DNA of 64,000 nucleotides, from contig JAMPCA010000003.1 in assembly GCA_023666425.1 (NCBI GenBank), forward strand, positions 98,166-162,165, written 5' to 3'. Numbering within the stretch: the first letter of the stretch is position 1; every line of letters begins with the position of its first letter. Made by a program: the position numbers and the translations under genes. Shown one piece after another: positions 16,022 through 25,566 of the stretch. Source of the stretch: Muribaculaceae bacterium (GTDB lineage: Bacteria > Bacillota > Clostridia > Lachnospirales > Lachnospiraceae). The notes under the pieces were generated by a model. It made no database searches, was not told where the DNA came from, and was given only the letters and a program-made list of their open reading frames with translations.

Positions 16022-17617
16022 TTATAAAATTCTATTTTTCTGCACCATACGCACAAAATCCGCATTATTTCTGGTGTGCGCAAACATATTGAGAATGTTC
16101 TCCGCCGCCTCGTCAGAACGCAGGCCGTTTAGCGCCTTGCGCATATTCTCCACGCCCTCCTGCTCGTCCTGGTCTAACAGCAGATCGTCCCGTCTCGTAC
16201 CGGACTTCACGATATCCACCGCCGGGAAAATGCGCTTCTCTGAAAGCTTCCGGTCAAGCACAAGCTCCATATTGCCGGTTCCCTTGAACTCCTCGAACAC
16301 GACGTCATCCATCTTGCTCCCCGTCTCCACTAAGGCTGTGGCGAGAATCGTGAGGCTTCCCCCCTCCCGCATATTCCTTGCCGCTCCAAAAAATCGCTTG
16401 GGCATGTGGAGTGCGGCCGGATCCAGACCGCCGGAAAGTGTGCGGCCGCTGGGCTGCACGGTCAGATTGTAGGCTCTCGTCAGCCGCGTGATGCTGTCCA
16501 GAAGAATCATTACGTCCTTGCCGTGCTCGACCAGACGCTTCGCCCTCTCGATCACCATCTCCGACACCCGCTTGTGATGCTCCGCCGTCTCGTCGAAGGT
16601 GGAGTAGATGACCTCCACATTGTCTCCTACAATGGCCTCGCGAATATCTGTCACCTCCTCGGGACGCTCGTCGATCAACAGAATGATCAGATGCATCTCC
16701 GGGTTGTTTCTCGTGACGGACTTTGCAATCTCCTTGAGCAGGGTGGTCTTTCCTGCCTTGGGCTGGGAGACGATCATCCCGCGCTGTCCCTTGCCGATCG
16801 GCGAGATCACATCCATGACGCGCATGGCGACTGACCCGCCCGGCCGCTCCATGCGCAGCCTCCTGTTCGGGAAAATAGGCGTCAGATCCTCAAAGTTCGG
16901 CCGTCTCTGCGCCTCCGAGGGGTGATAACCGTTCACGGAAGTCACATACAAAAGCGCCGCAAACTTCTCACGCTCCGTCTTGATCTTGGTATTGCCCGCG
17001 ATCATGTCCCCGGATTTCAGATTAAATCTGCGGATCTGGGACGGAGCCACATACACGTCGTGCTCTCCCGGCAGATAATTCTCACAGCGGATAAAGCCAA
17101 AGCCGTCGGACATAACCTCTAAAATACCGCTGACCGTGCAGCCGCTGTCCAGCCCCACGATATCCTCTTTCACCGCCGCCGTGTCCAGTTCCTCCTTTGC
17201 GGCATATGCCTCCGCTTCCGCGCGCTCCGACAGCTCTACGCTGTCCATGTGCGCCTGCCTGATCCGCGCGGTCTCCTCATGCCCCTGCCTGATACGCGCG
17301 CTCTCCTCATGCCCCTGCCTGGCACGCGCGGTCTCCTCATGGAACGGGCGGCTCACCGGCCTGCCCGCTCTCACGGGGCGCGTCCGCTCCGGTGCTCCGT
17401 GGGTGGAATAGACATTACGCTTTGCGGCAGCGGCGTGCTCCTGTTCTGCCGGTGCGCTCTTTGCCTGCTCCGCTGCCTTCTCCCGGTCTCTCTCGTCCTC
17501 CTCGAGCATCCGCTCAATCAGATCTCCCTTTTTCATGGTAGAGATTCCCTTCAGGCCTCTCGCCTTTGCCAGATCCTTTAACACAATCAAAGATAGGCTC
17601 TCATATTTTTCTCTCAT
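16022..17617 (-). CDS. rho: transcription termination factor Rho
   Basis: A 531-residue Rho. It has a Rho_N SAP-like domain (1-40), a low-complexity insert (about 45-150) with three decapeptide repeats, the cold-shock RNA-binding domain (about 155-230, [18 protein letters not shown]) and the RecA-like motor. The motor has P-loop PKAGKTT at 286-292, [11 protein letters not shown], and the Q-loop/R-loop region [13 protein letters not shown]. It is a hexameric ATP-dependent RNA translocase that ends transcription. The N-terminal insert lengthens the protein by roughly 100 residues over E. coli Rho; such inserts occur in Firmicutes and Actinobacteria. It is transcribed as a single gene. Confidence 0.97.
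   Translation of the reverse strand: MREKYESLSLIVLKDLAKARGLKGISTMKKGDLIERMLEEDERDREKAAEQAKSAPAEQEHAAAAKRNVYSTHGAPERTRPVRAGRPVSRPFHEETARARQGHEESARIRQGHEETARIRQAHMDSVELSERAEAEAYAAKEELDTAAVKEDIVGLDSGCTVSGILEVMSDGFGFIRCENYLPGEHDVYVAPSQIRRFNLKSGDMIAGNTKIKTEREKFAALLYVTSVNGYHPSEAQRRPNFEDLTPIFPNRRLRMERPGGSVAMRVMDVISPIGKGQRGMIVSQPKAGKTTLLKEIAKSVTRNNPEMHLIILLIDERPEEVTDIREAIVGDNVEVIYSTFDETAEHHKRVSEMVIERAKRLVEHGKDVMILLDSITRLTRAYNLTVQPSGRTLSGGLDPAALHMPKRFFGAARNMREGGSLTILATALVETGSKMDDVVFEEFKGTGNMELVLDRKLSEKRIFPAVDIVKSGTRRDDLLLDQDEQEGVENMRKALNGLRSDEAAENILNMFAHTRNNADFVRMVQKNRIL
17252..17341. repeat. three 30-bp tandem repeats inside rho
   Basis: These encode [20 protein letters not shown] and [10 protein letters not shown] (Rho residues 93-122). 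The repeats lie in the disordered linker between the SAP-like and RNA-binding domains and alternate acidic and basic residues. Confidence 0.9.
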
Positions 17618-17698
17618 AATTATTACAAACTCCTTAATTGTCTTCGCTCAGTAATGGGATTCTTGTCCGAAAATGACTGCGAATTCTTCAATGACACC

Positions 17699-17727
17699 AT
17701 TATACATCAAAAAAGGCGCAATAGGAA
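17699..17727 (-). promoter_or_regulatory. probable rho promoter
   Basis: A perfect TATAAT at 17704-17699 with a poor TTCCTA -35 at 17 nt spacing. It would give an about 75-nt leader before rho. The -35 region falls inside the terminator of the mscS-type gene. Confidence 0.5.
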
Positions 17728-17737
17728 GCCCTTTTTT
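17709..17737 (-). terminator. terminator after the serine/branched-chain operon
   Basis: On the minus strand AAAAAAGGGC and GCGCCTTTTTT pair across TTCCTATT with one bulge, ending in a T-run. It lies about 27 nt past the stop of the MscS gene, the last gene of the operon. Confidence 0.6.
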
Positions 17738-17763
17738 ATTTTTGTGGAATATGACCATATTGC

Positions 17764-18642
17764 TCAGTCCTCTTTGAGCTTAACGTCAAGCTGTGGGAAG
17801 GGAATCTTGATTCCGTTTTCGTCCAGCGCATTTTTGATGCTCTCCAGCAGACGCCAGCGGGTGTGCCAGTAGTCGTCGGTTCCCACCCAGACGCGGACGC
17901 CCAGATTCACGGAACTCTCCGCCAGCGCGTCCACAAATATATCCACGGGTTCCCCCGAAAGAACCCCCGGCTCCTTCTCCACTACACCAAGCAGCACGCG
18001 CTTTGCCTCAGCGAGATTTGTCCGGTAATCCACTCCTACGAGGATATCCACCCTCCGCTTTTTCATGTTGGTATAATTTGTAATACAGTCGTTGGAAAGA
18101 TTTCCGTTGGGAATGATGATTACCTTATTGTCCGCGGAGAGAAGCTTCGTATAAAAGGTGGTGATCTCCGCCACCGTCCCCTCTTTGCCCGAACCGCTGT
18201 CCGAAATGTAATCGCCCACCACAAAGGGCTTTAACAGCATGATCAAAACACCGCCCGCAAAGTTCGAGAGACTCCCCTGCAGCGCCAGCCCAAGCGTCAG
18301 TCCCGCAGAGCCTAAAACCGCCACCACGGAGCTGGTGGTCACACCAAAGCCCGACAGAACCAGCATAACCAGCACAAAATAAAGAGCGTAGCGGATCAGC
18401 GAGCACAAAAAGGTAATGACGCCCGCCTCCGCACGCCCTCTCTGCATAGATTTTTCCACCATGCGGACAACCGCCTTAACAATTCTGCCGCCAATAAACA
18501 GGACAATGACTGCCAGCGCAAGCTGCAGCAGAAAAGCCAGAAGGGAGGGTACAAGCCCCTCCAGATACGTCCGGATTACACCGGGATTTTTCCGCAATTC
18601 CTCCAACAGCACTTCCTCTGTGCCGGACAACAATGCCATCAT
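17764..18642 (-). CDS. MscS family small-conductance mechanosensitive channel
   Basis: A 292-residue channel protein: three N-terminal membrane helices, with the pore-lining third helix GSAGLTLGLALQGSLSNFAGG containing the Ala/Gly packing typical of MscS. The beta domain follows (KPFVVGDYISDSGSGKEGTV, then EITTFYTKLLSADNKVIIIP) and then the cytoplasmic cage. It opens on membrane tension to release solutes after osmotic downshock. It is 9 bp downstream of the DUF1015 gene and forms the tail of the leuB-to-mscS transcript. The link to serine synthesis is probably one of shared operon only. Confidence 0.93.
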   Translation of the reverse strand: MMALLSGTEEVLLEELRKNPGVIRTYLEGLVPSLLAFLLQLALAVIVLFIGGRIVKAVVRMVEKSMQRGRAEAGVITFLCSLIRYALYFVLVMLVLSGFGVTTSSVVAVLGSAGLTLGLALQGSLSNFAGGVLIMLLKPFVVGDYISDSGSGKEGTVAEITTFYTKLLSADNKVIIIPNGNLSNDCITNYTNMKKRRVDILVGVDYRTNLAEAKRVLLGVVEKEPGVLSGEPVDIFVDALAESSVNLGVRVWVGTDDYWHTRWRLLESIKNALDENGIKIPFPQLDVKLKED

Positions 18643-18651
18643 CTGCCCTCT

Positions 18652-19911
18652 CTACCTTTCAATTTCATGGATAAACAGTCCGCTTCTCAGCTTCGGCTCA
18701 AACCAGGTGGACTTTGGCGGCATCAGCTTTCCCGCGTCCGCCACCGCAAACAGCTCCTGAATCGAGGTGGGATACATGGCAAAGGCCAGCACACAGTCCG
18801 TCCGGCAGCGTCTCTCCAGCTCCCGCATCCCCCGGATCCCGCCCACAAAATCGATGCGCTTGTCCGTTTTGGGGTCGCCGATTCCCAGCACCGGGGCTAA
18901 AAGCTGCTCCTGCAGCACAGATACATCCAGCCCAAGCACCGGATCCTTCGGCACATTTTTCATTGTACAGCTGTACCAGCGGTTTCCAAGAAGCATGGAA
19001 AACCCGCCCTTTTTCTTCGGCCGCACCAGCGCTTCCGCCTCTGCATCCAGCGTGCCTTCAAACAGCGGCTTTACGTCGAAGATTTCCTCTGCCTTCTGTA
19101 AGAACTCCTGCTCGCTCATCCCGTTTAAATCATGGACAACACGGTTGTAATCCATGATCATCAGTTCCCTGTCCGGAAACAGCACCGAGAGAAAATAGTT
19201 GAACTCCTCCTCCCCGCTGTAATCCGGATGCGCCTGCCTGCGCTGCAGTCCCACCTTCACCGCAGACGCCGCGCGGTGGTGTCCGTCCGCAATGTAAATC
19301 TCCCCGATTTTGTCAAAGGCATCCCTCACAACAGCGATATCCTCCGCCGCATCGATGAGAAACACCCGGTGGCGGATTCCATCCTCCGAGACAAAATCGT
19401 AGAGGGGCGCACTCTCTTTTGCAAGCGCCACCACACGGTTGATGGATTCCTCGGAACGGTAAGCCAGAAAAATCGGCCCGGTCTGGGCGCTGCAGGCATC
19501 CACATGGCGGATTCTGTCCTGCTCCTTGTCCGCCCTCGTATTCTCATGCTTTTTGATGATATTGTCCGTATAATCGTCGATGCTGGCAATGCCCACAAGG
19601 CCGGTCTGGGTACGCCCCTCCATGGTCAGCTCATAGACATAAAAGCACGGCTTCTCCTCGCGGATAAAATCCCCATCCTTAGTCCACTCCCGGAGCATGT
19701 CCGCGGCCTTTTCATACACCCGCGCATCGTAAGTGTCCACCTCGTCGCCGAACTGTGTTTCCGCCCGGTCAATGGCAAGAAAGGATCTGGGATTTTGTTC
19801 TACCACTGCCTTTGCCTCGGCGCGGTTGTACACATCGTAGGGCAGCGCCGCGATTGTGCTCCCCATCGCGGCCGCCGGTCTCACACTCTTAAACGGTTTT
19901 ATCTTTGCCAT
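18652..19911 (-). CDS. DUF1015 family protein linked to serine biosynthesis
   Basis: A 419-residue DUF1015 protein: MAKIKPFKSVRPAAAMGSTI, ALPYDVYNRAEAKAVV, the conserved IYIADGHHRAASAVKV and the C-terminal KSTWFEPKLRSGLFIHE. The DGHHR motif is the most conserved part and is suggestive of a metal or nucleotide site. Members regularly sit next to serA and serC in Clostridia, as here (8 bp from serA). I recall a proposed kinase role for relatives, but the biochemical function here cannot be read from the sequence. Confidence 0.92.
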   Translation of the reverse strand: MAKIKPFKSVRPAAAMGSTIAALPYDVYNRAEAKAVVEQNPRSFLAIDRAETQFGDEVDTYDARVYEKAADMLREWTKDGDFIREEKPCFYVYELTMEGRTQTGLVGIASIDDYTDNIIKKHENTRADKEQDRIRHVDACSAQTGPIFLAYRSEESINRVVALAKESAPLYDFVSEDGIRHRVFLIDAAEDIAVVRDAFDKIGEIYIADGHHRAASAVKVGLQRRQAHPDYSGEEEFNYFLSVLFPDRELMIMDYNRVVHDLNGMSEQEFLQKAEEIFDVKPLFEGTLDAEAEALVRPKKKGGFSMLLGNRWYSCTMKNVPKDPVLGLDVSVLQEQLLAPVLGIGDPKTDKRIDFVGGIRGMRELERRCRTDCVLAFAMYPTSIQELFAVADAGKLMPPKSTWFEPKLRSGLFIHEIER

Positions 19912-19919
19912 ATCGTCAC

Positions 19920-21083
19920 CTATTTTACCACGCGCACCCGGAGAACTCCGTCAATATTCTGAAGCTGCTTCACCACCTCGGCGGTAGCCGCCGTCTCCAG
20001 ATCTATCAGGGAGTACGCATAGTCTCCTTTTCCTTTGTTTGTCATATCCGAAACATTCACGTCCGCATTGCCGAGACAGGTGGTGATCTGTCCGATCATG
20101 CCCTTGCTGTTTTTGTGCAGGATGCCGATGCGCCCCGCGGTTGTGCAGGCAGCCATGCTGCAGTCCGGGAAATTCACGGAGTGGACGATATTGCCGTTCT
20201 CCAGATAATCCCGTATCTCCCTCACCGCCATAATCGCACAGTTGTCCTCGGACTCCGCCGTGGAGGCTCCCAGATGGGGCGTCACGATACAGCCCTTTGC
20301 CCCCACCGTCGTGGTGTTCGGGAAATCGGACACATATTTTTTGAGCTTCCCTGCGGCGAGTGCGTCCACCATCGCCTCCTCGTCCACCAGAAGATCCCTC
20401 GCAAAATTTAGCACAATGGCCGTCGGCTTCATCATCGCGATGGCCTCGGCGTTTATCATCTTTCTCGTAGAATCCAGAAGCGGCACATGGATGGTGATAA
20501 AATCACACTCTCTGTAAATCTCCTCCACATTGCTGATATGCTTGACGCTTCTGGAAAGATTCCACGCGGCATTGACCGAGATGTAGGGGTCGTAGCCGTA
20601 GACGTCCATTCCCATGTGGGTCGCCGCGTTTGCCACCAGCACGCCGATGGCTCCCAGACCGATGACGCCCAGCTTCTTCCCGGAAATCTCCGTGCCCGCA
20701 AAATTCTTCTTCTGCTTCTCTGCCGTCTTTGCAATGTTCTCGTCATTCTGGTTCGCCAGACACCAGTCGATGCCGCCCACGATATCCCTGGAGGCGTAAA
20801 ACATTCCCGCAAAAACCAGCTCCTTCACACCGTTGGCATTGGCGCCCGGCGTGTTAAATACCACGATTCCCTTCTCGGCGCATGCTTCCAGCGGAATATT
20901 GTTGACCCCGGCTCCAGCTCTGGCTACCGCTAAAAGAGAGTCCGGAAGCTCCATGTCGTGCATCGCAGCGCTCCTCACCAGCACCGCATCCGCATCCCCC
21001 ATGGCCTCCACCTTCGTATATGCATCGGAGAAGAGTTTTAACCCCACCCCCGCAATCGGATTCAGACAATGATACTTATACAT
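19920..21083 (-). CDS. serA: D-3-phosphoglycerate dehydrogenase
   Basis: A 387-residue SerA of the short type. It has the substrate domain RAGAGVNNIPLEACAEKGI, a Rossmann NAD site GVIGLGAIG, the catalytic Arg in NFARDLLVDEEA (the usual ARGG is ARDL), the catalytic His in TPHLGASTAES, and a C-terminal ACT-like domain of about 75 residues. It oxidises 3-phosphoglycerate in the first step of serine synthesis. Its ATG shares one base with the serC stop (TAATG), so the two are translationally coupled. The ACT domain suggests feedback by serine. Confidence 0.95.
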   Translation of the reverse strand: MYKYHCLNPIAGVGLKLFSDAYTKVEAMGDADAVLVRSAAMHDMELPDSLLAVARAGAGVNNIPLEACAEKGIVVFNTPGANANGVKELVFAGMFYASRDIVGGIDWCLANQNDENIAKTAEKQKKNFAGTEISGKKLGVIGLGAIGVLVANAATHMGMDVYGYDPYISVNAAWNLSRSVKHISNVEEIYRECDFITIHVPLLDSTRKMINAEAIAMMKPTAIVLNFARDLLVDEEAMVDALAAGKLKKYVSDFPNTTTVGAKGCIVTPHLGASTAESEDNCAIMAVREIRDYLENGNIVHSVNFPDCSMAACTTAGRIGILHKNSKGMIGQITTCLGNADVNVSDMTNKGKGDYAYSLIDLETAATAEVVKQLQNIDGVLRVRVVK

Positions 21084-22165
21084 TACGCATTTTCCTCCTC
21101 AAACTTCTTCATAAATTCCACCAGCTTCTCTACGCCCTCTTTCGGCATTGCATTGTAGATGGAGGCGCGCATACCGCCGACGGAACGGTGTCCTTTCAGG
21201 TTCACAAAGCCTGCCGCTGCCGCTTCCTTTACAAATTTTGCATCCAGCTCCTCATTTCCGGTGACAAAGGGAACGTTCATCAGAGAGCGGTCCTCCTTTC
21301 TCACCGTGCCGCGAAACAGCCTGCTTTCGTCCAGATAATCGTAGAGCACCTTCGCCTTCTCCTCGTTCAGGCGCTTCATCTCGGAAAGACCGCCCATCTT
21401 TTTGAGCCACTTGAACACCTTGCCGCAGATATAGATGCCGTAGCAGGGAGGCGTGTTGTAAAGACTGTCGTTGTCCGCCTGCGTCTTCCATTTCAGCATG
21501 GTGGGCGTCCCCTGCAGCACTTCATCAGTGATCAGATCCTCTCTCGCAATCACGATCACCACGCCCGCAGGCCCGATATTTTTCTGCACGCCGCCATAGA
21601 TCACGCCGTACTTTTCCACATCCATCGGCTCCGATAAAAAGCAGGAGGACACATCCGCCACCAGGGTCTTTCCCTTTGTATCGGGCAGGCTTTTAAACTT
21701 TGTCCCGTAAATCGTATTGTTTTCGCAGATATATACATAGTCCAGATCTTCCGGGATATCCAGATCCGAACAGTCCGGGATATAGGAAAAGGTCTGATCT
21801 GCGGAGGACGCCAGCTCAATCGCCTCCCCATACAGCTTCGCCTCCGCGCAGGCTTTTTTCGCCCACTGTCCGGTCACGATATAGCCCGCCTTTTTATTTT
21901 TCATCAGATTCATCGGCACCGCCGCAAACTGCTGGGATGCGCCTCCCTGCAAAAACAGTACCCTGTAATTGTCCGGGATCTGTAAAAGCTCTCTTAAATC
22001 CTTCTCTGCATCCTGAATGATCTCCTCAAAGACCCTGGAGCGGTGGCTCATCTCCATCACGGACATTCCACAGCCCCTGTAGTCCAGCATCTCCTCCGCC
22101 GCTTCCTTTAAGACCTCCTCCGGCAGAACCGCCGGCCCCGCTGAAAAATTGTACACTCTGCTCAT
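21083..22165 (-). CDS. serC: phosphoserine aminotransferase
   Basis: A 360-residue class V PLP enzyme beginning RVYNFSAGPAVLPEEVLKEA. The PLP lysine is in YGGVQKNIGPAG. Other conserved parts are LFLQGGASQQFAAVPMNL and a C-terminal GHRSVGGMRASIYNA. It converts 3-phosphohydroxypyruvate to phosphoserine using glutamate. It is coupled to serA. No serB is seen in the window. Confidence 0.97.
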   Translation of the reverse strand: MSRVYNFSAGPAVLPEEVLKEAAEEMLDYRGCGMSVMEMSHRSRVFEEIIQDAEKDLRELLQIPDNYRVLFLQGGASQQFAAVPMNLMKNKKAGYIVTGQWAKKACAEAKLYGEAIELASSADQTFSYIPDCSDLDIPEDLDYVYICENNTIYGTKFKSLPDTKGKTLVADVSSCFLSEPMDVEKYGVIYGGVQKNIGPAGVVIVIAREDLITDEVLQGTPTMLKWKTQADNDSLYNTPPCYGIYICGKVFKWLKKMGGLSEMKRLNEEKAKVLYDYLDESRLFRGTVRKEDRSLMNVPFVTGNEELDAKFVKEAAAAGFVNLKGHRSVGGMRASIYNAMPKEGVEKLVEFMKKFEEENA

Positions 22166-22191
22166 TGTCTATCCTCCTTATCGAAATCTAA

Positions 22192-23868
22192 CTATTTTCC
22201 CTCTGTATAATCTGCCCCGTCAAAGCACTCGTTGATCGGCTTTCCGGGCGCCACCATCGGCCACACTTTATCGTCGGCGTCCACCACCGCATCAATGACA
22301 CAGGGCTGCCCGCAGGCCAAAGCCCCGGCAAGAGCCGCATCGAATTCCTCCCGCGTCGTCACCCGCGCGGCCTGCGCGCCCATCGCCCACGCCAGCTTTA
22401 CATAATCCACGCCGTCGTCCAGCACCGTCGCAGAATAGTGCTGCTCATAAAAAAGCGTCTGCCACTGGCGCACCATGCCAAGCACATGGTTGTTGACGAT
22501 CACCTCTATGATGGGAAGCTTCTGCCGCACAGCGGTGGCAAGCTCGTTCATATTCATGCGGAAGCACCCGTCCCCCGCGATGTTGATCACCTGCCTGCCG
22601 GGATTGGCGATCTGCGCGCCAATCGCCGCCCCGAGCCCGTAGCCCATCGTGCCAAGACCGCCGGAGCTGATGAGCGTCCGGGGATGTTTGTAGCGGAAAT
22701 ACTGCGCCGCCCACATCTGATGCTGCCCCACCTCGGTCACAATGATGGAATCCCCCGCCATCTCGTAGATCTTCTCCACCATGTAGGGGCCGCTCAGCCC
22801 TTCCCCGGGGTATGTCAGCGGGAACTGCTTTTCGTATTCCTTCACATGGGCGATCCATTCCCTGTGCTCCTGCTGTCCAAGCTTTGCATTGATCGCCGTC
22901 AATACCTCTTTCACATCGCCGATCACCGCGTGGGAGGCGGGAATATTTTTGTTGATCTCCGCCGGGTCAATGTCAATCTGCAAGATCTTCGCCTGCGCGG
23001 CAAAGCGGCCGGGGTCTCCCAGCACGCGGTCGGAAAAGCGCACGCCCACGGCGATCAGCAAATCACACTCACTGACGCCCAGATTGGAGGCCTTTGTCCC
23101 GTGCATTCCCAGCATTCCGGTATATAATTCCGCCGTGCCGTCGTATGCGCCCTTTCCCATCAGGGTGTCGCACACCGGAGCGTCCAGAAGCTTCGCAAAG
23201 GCGCGCACCTCCCCGCTTGCTCCCGAGAGGATTGCGCCTCCCCCCACAAACAGATAGGGGCGCTTCGCCCTCTCAATCATGGCAAGAGCCGTATCAATCT
23301 CCCGCTCCGAAAAAGTGCCGGGCTTTGGCTTCGGCAGAACAGGCTCCTCCCTCACATACTCCACCGTGTTCGCCGTCACGTCCTTGGGAATATCCACCAG
23401 CACCGGGCCGGGTCTGCCCTTTCTCGCGATGGAAAAAGCCCGGCGTATCGTCTCCGCCAGCTTCTCCACGTCCTTGACAATAAAGCTGTATTTTGTAATT
23501 GGCGTCGTAATGCCCGCAATGTCAATCTCCTGAAAGCTGTCCTTTCCCAGAAGGGAAACGCCCACATTGCAGGTGATTGCGACCATCGGAATCGAATCCA
23601 TGTAAGCGGTGGCGATTCCCGTCACCAGATTGGTCGCTCCCGGCCCGGAGGTGGCAAAACACACGCCGACGCGCCCCGTACTTCTGGCATAGCCGTCCGC
23701 CGCGTGGGACGCTCCCTGCTCATGGCTTGTCAGCACATGCCGGATTTCCGGGTGCTTATACAATTCATCGTACACATTCAAAATCGCGCCGCCGGGATAG
23801 CCGAACACTGTATCCACGCCCTGCTCCTTCAAACATTCGATGATAACCTGTGATCCTGTCAAAAGCAT
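22192..23868 (-). CDS. ilvB: acetolactate synthase large subunit
   Basis: A 558-residue ThDP enzyme. It has GYPGGAILNVYDELYK, the catalytic glutamate at residue 50 in LTSHEQGASHAADGYAR, the FAD/central domain and the ThDP motif GDGCFRMNMNEL..IVNNHVLGMVRQWQ. It condenses pyruvate (or pyruvate and 2-oxobutyrate) for valine, leucine and isoleucine. It lies between ilvD and serC. No regulatory subunit ilvN and no ilvC are in the operon, so these must be encoded elsewhere. Confidence 0.95.
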   Translation of the reverse strand: MLLTGSQVIIECLKEQGVDTVFGYPGGAILNVYDELYKHPEIRHVLTSHEQGASHAADGYARSTGRVGVCFATSGPGATNLVTGIATAYMDSIPMVAITCNVGVSLLGKDSFQEIDIAGITTPITKYSFIVKDVEKLAETIRRAFSIARKGRPGPVLVDIPKDVTANTVEYVREEPVLPKPKPGTFSEREIDTALAMIERAKRPYLFVGGGAILSGASGEVRAFAKLLDAPVCDTLMGKGAYDGTAELYTGMLGMHGTKASNLGVSECDLLIAVGVRFSDRVLGDPGRFAAQAKILQIDIDPAEINKNIPASHAVIGDVKEVLTAINAKLGQQEHREWIAHVKEYEKQFPLTYPGEGLSGPYMVEKIYEMAGDSIIVTEVGQHQMWAAQYFRYKHPRTLISSGGLGTMGYGLGAAIGAQIANPGRQVINIAGDGCFRMNMNELATAVRQKLPIIEVIVNNHVLGMVRQWQTLFYEQHYSATVLDDGVDYVKLAWAMGAQAARVTTREEFDAALAGALACGQPCVIDAVVDADDKVWPMVAPGKPINECFDGADYTEGK

Positions 23869-23886
23869 CTTCTCACCCTCACCTGT

Positions 23887-25554
23887 CTATTGTTTTATCT
23901 CCAAAATCGCGCCCCGGTTCCCGGAGGTCACCATAGAGGCATATCTCTTTAAATAGCCGCTCATCACCTTCGGCTCCCGCGGCTTCCATTCTGCGCGTCT
24001 CCTCTCCAGCTCCTCCTCCGAAACTGCAAGGTTTAAACTCATGGACGGAATGTCAATCTTTATGATGTCCCCCTCCTGAACCAAAGCGATGGGGCCGCCC
24101 ACAGCCGCCTCCGGCGACACATGGCCGATCGAGGCTCCCCTGGATGCGCCGGAAAAACGTCCGTCTGTAATCAGCGCGACCGAGCTTCCCAGCCCCATTC
24201 CCGCGATTGCAGAAGTGGGATTTAACATCTCACGCATACCTGGTCCGCCCTTCGGGCCCTCGTAGCGGATCACCACCACATCGCCTGCAACGATTTTTCC
24301 GCCCTTGATCGCCGCGATTGCATCCTCTTCACAGTCGAAGACACGCGCAGGACCCTCGTGCACCATCATCTCCTCCACGACCGCGGAACGCTTCACGACA
24401 GAGCCGTCCGGGGCAAGATTGCCCTTTAAGACTGCAAGGCCTCCGGTTTTACTGTAGGGTCTGTCCACGGGCCGGATCACTTCCGGATTGCGGTTTACGG
24501 CATTTTTTATATTTTCCCCGATGGTTTTTCCAGTGACGGTCATACAGTCCGTATGCAAAAGCCCGATATCCGCCAGCTCCTTCATCACCGCATAGACGCC
24601 TCCCGCCTCGTTTAAGTCCTCCATATAGGTGGGGCCTGCAGGCGCCAGATGGCAGAGGTTCGGCGTCTTCCCGCTGATCGGGTTGGCGTAGCTGATATCA
24701 AAGTCAAATCCGATCTCGTGGGCGATTGCAGGCAGATGCAGCATGGAGTTGGTGGAGCAGCCCAGCGCCATATCCACGGTCAGGGCATTGATGATCGACT
24801 CCTCCGTGATGATATCGCGCGCCCGGATATTCTTATGAAACATATCCATCACCGCCATACCGGCATGTTTTGCGAGCTTTATGCGCTCCGAATATACCGC
24901 CGGAATCGTGCCGTTGCCCCTTAGTCCCATGCCGAGCGCCTCGGTCAGACAGTTCATGGAATTGGCTGTGTACATACCGGAGCAGGAGCCGCAGGTCGGG
25001 CAGACCTTGTTCTCAAACTCGGTCACGTCCTCCTCCGTCATCGTCCCTGCCGCATAAGAGCCCACCGCCTCAAACATCGAGGAGAGGCTTCGCTTCTGTC
25101 CCTTTACATGCCCTGCCAGCATCGGACCGCCGGAGACAAATACTGTCGGCAGATTCAGCCTGGCTGCCGCCATCAAAAGTCCCGGCACATTTTTGTCACA
25201 GTTGGGAACCATGACCAGCGCGTCAAACTGATGCGCAATCGCCATACACTCGGTGGAATCCGCGATCAGATCTCTTGTCACCAGAGAGTACTTCATGCCA
25301 ATGTGTCCCATGGCGATGCCGTCGCAGACCGCGATGGCCGGGAACACCACCGGCACGCCCCCCGCCTCTGCGACGCCCAGCTTCACCGCGTCCACAATCT
25401 TATCAATATTCATATGCCCCGGAACGATCTCGTTGTAAGAGCTCACGATTCCGACCATCGGCTTTTTCATCTCCTCCGCTGTAAACCCTAAAGCGTTGAA
25501 CAGGCTTCTCGCCGGAGCCTGCTGCATTCCTTCTCTTGCATTATCACTCTGCAT
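23887..25554 (-). CDS. ilvD: dihydroxy-acid dehydratase
   Basis: A 555-residue IlvD. Fe-S cluster cysteines appear in [14 protein letters not shown] and [17 protein letters not shown]. The N-terminal [20 protein letters not shown] and the C-terminal [20 protein letters not shown] block are complete. It dehydrates dihydroxy-isovalerate and dihydroxy-methylvalerate to the 2-oxo acids. It is 12 bp downstream of leuB and 18 bp upstream of ilvB. The oxygen-labile cluster fits an anaerobe. Confidence 0.97.
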   Translation of the reverse strand: MQSDNAREGMQQAPARSLFNALGFTAEEMKKPMVGIVSSYNEIVPGHMNIDKIVDAVKLGVAEAGGVPVVFPAIAVCDGIAMGHIGMKYSLVTRDLIADSTECMAIAHQFDALVMVPNCDKNVPGLLMAAARLNLPTVFVSGGPMLAGHVKGQKRSLSSMFEAVGSYAAGTMTEEDVTEFENKVCPTCGSCSGMYTANSMNCLTEALGMGLRGNGTIPAVYSERIKLAKHAGMAVMDMFHKNIRARDIITEESIINALTVDMALGCSTNSMLHLPAIAHEIGFDFDISYANPISGKTPNLCHLAPAGPTYMEDLNEAGGVYAVMKELADIGLLHTDCMTVTGKTIGENIKNAVNRNPEVIRPVDRPYSKTGGLAVLKGNLAPDGSVVKRSAVVEEMMVHEGPARVFDCEEDAIAAIKGGKIVAGDVVVIRYEGPKGGPGMREMLNPTSAIAGMGLGSSVALITDGRFSGASRGASIGHVSPEAAVGGPIALVQEGDIIKIDIPSMSLNLAVSEEELERRRAEWKPREPKVMSGYLKRYASMVTSGNRGAILEIKQ

Positions 25555-25566
25555 ACGATATACCTC

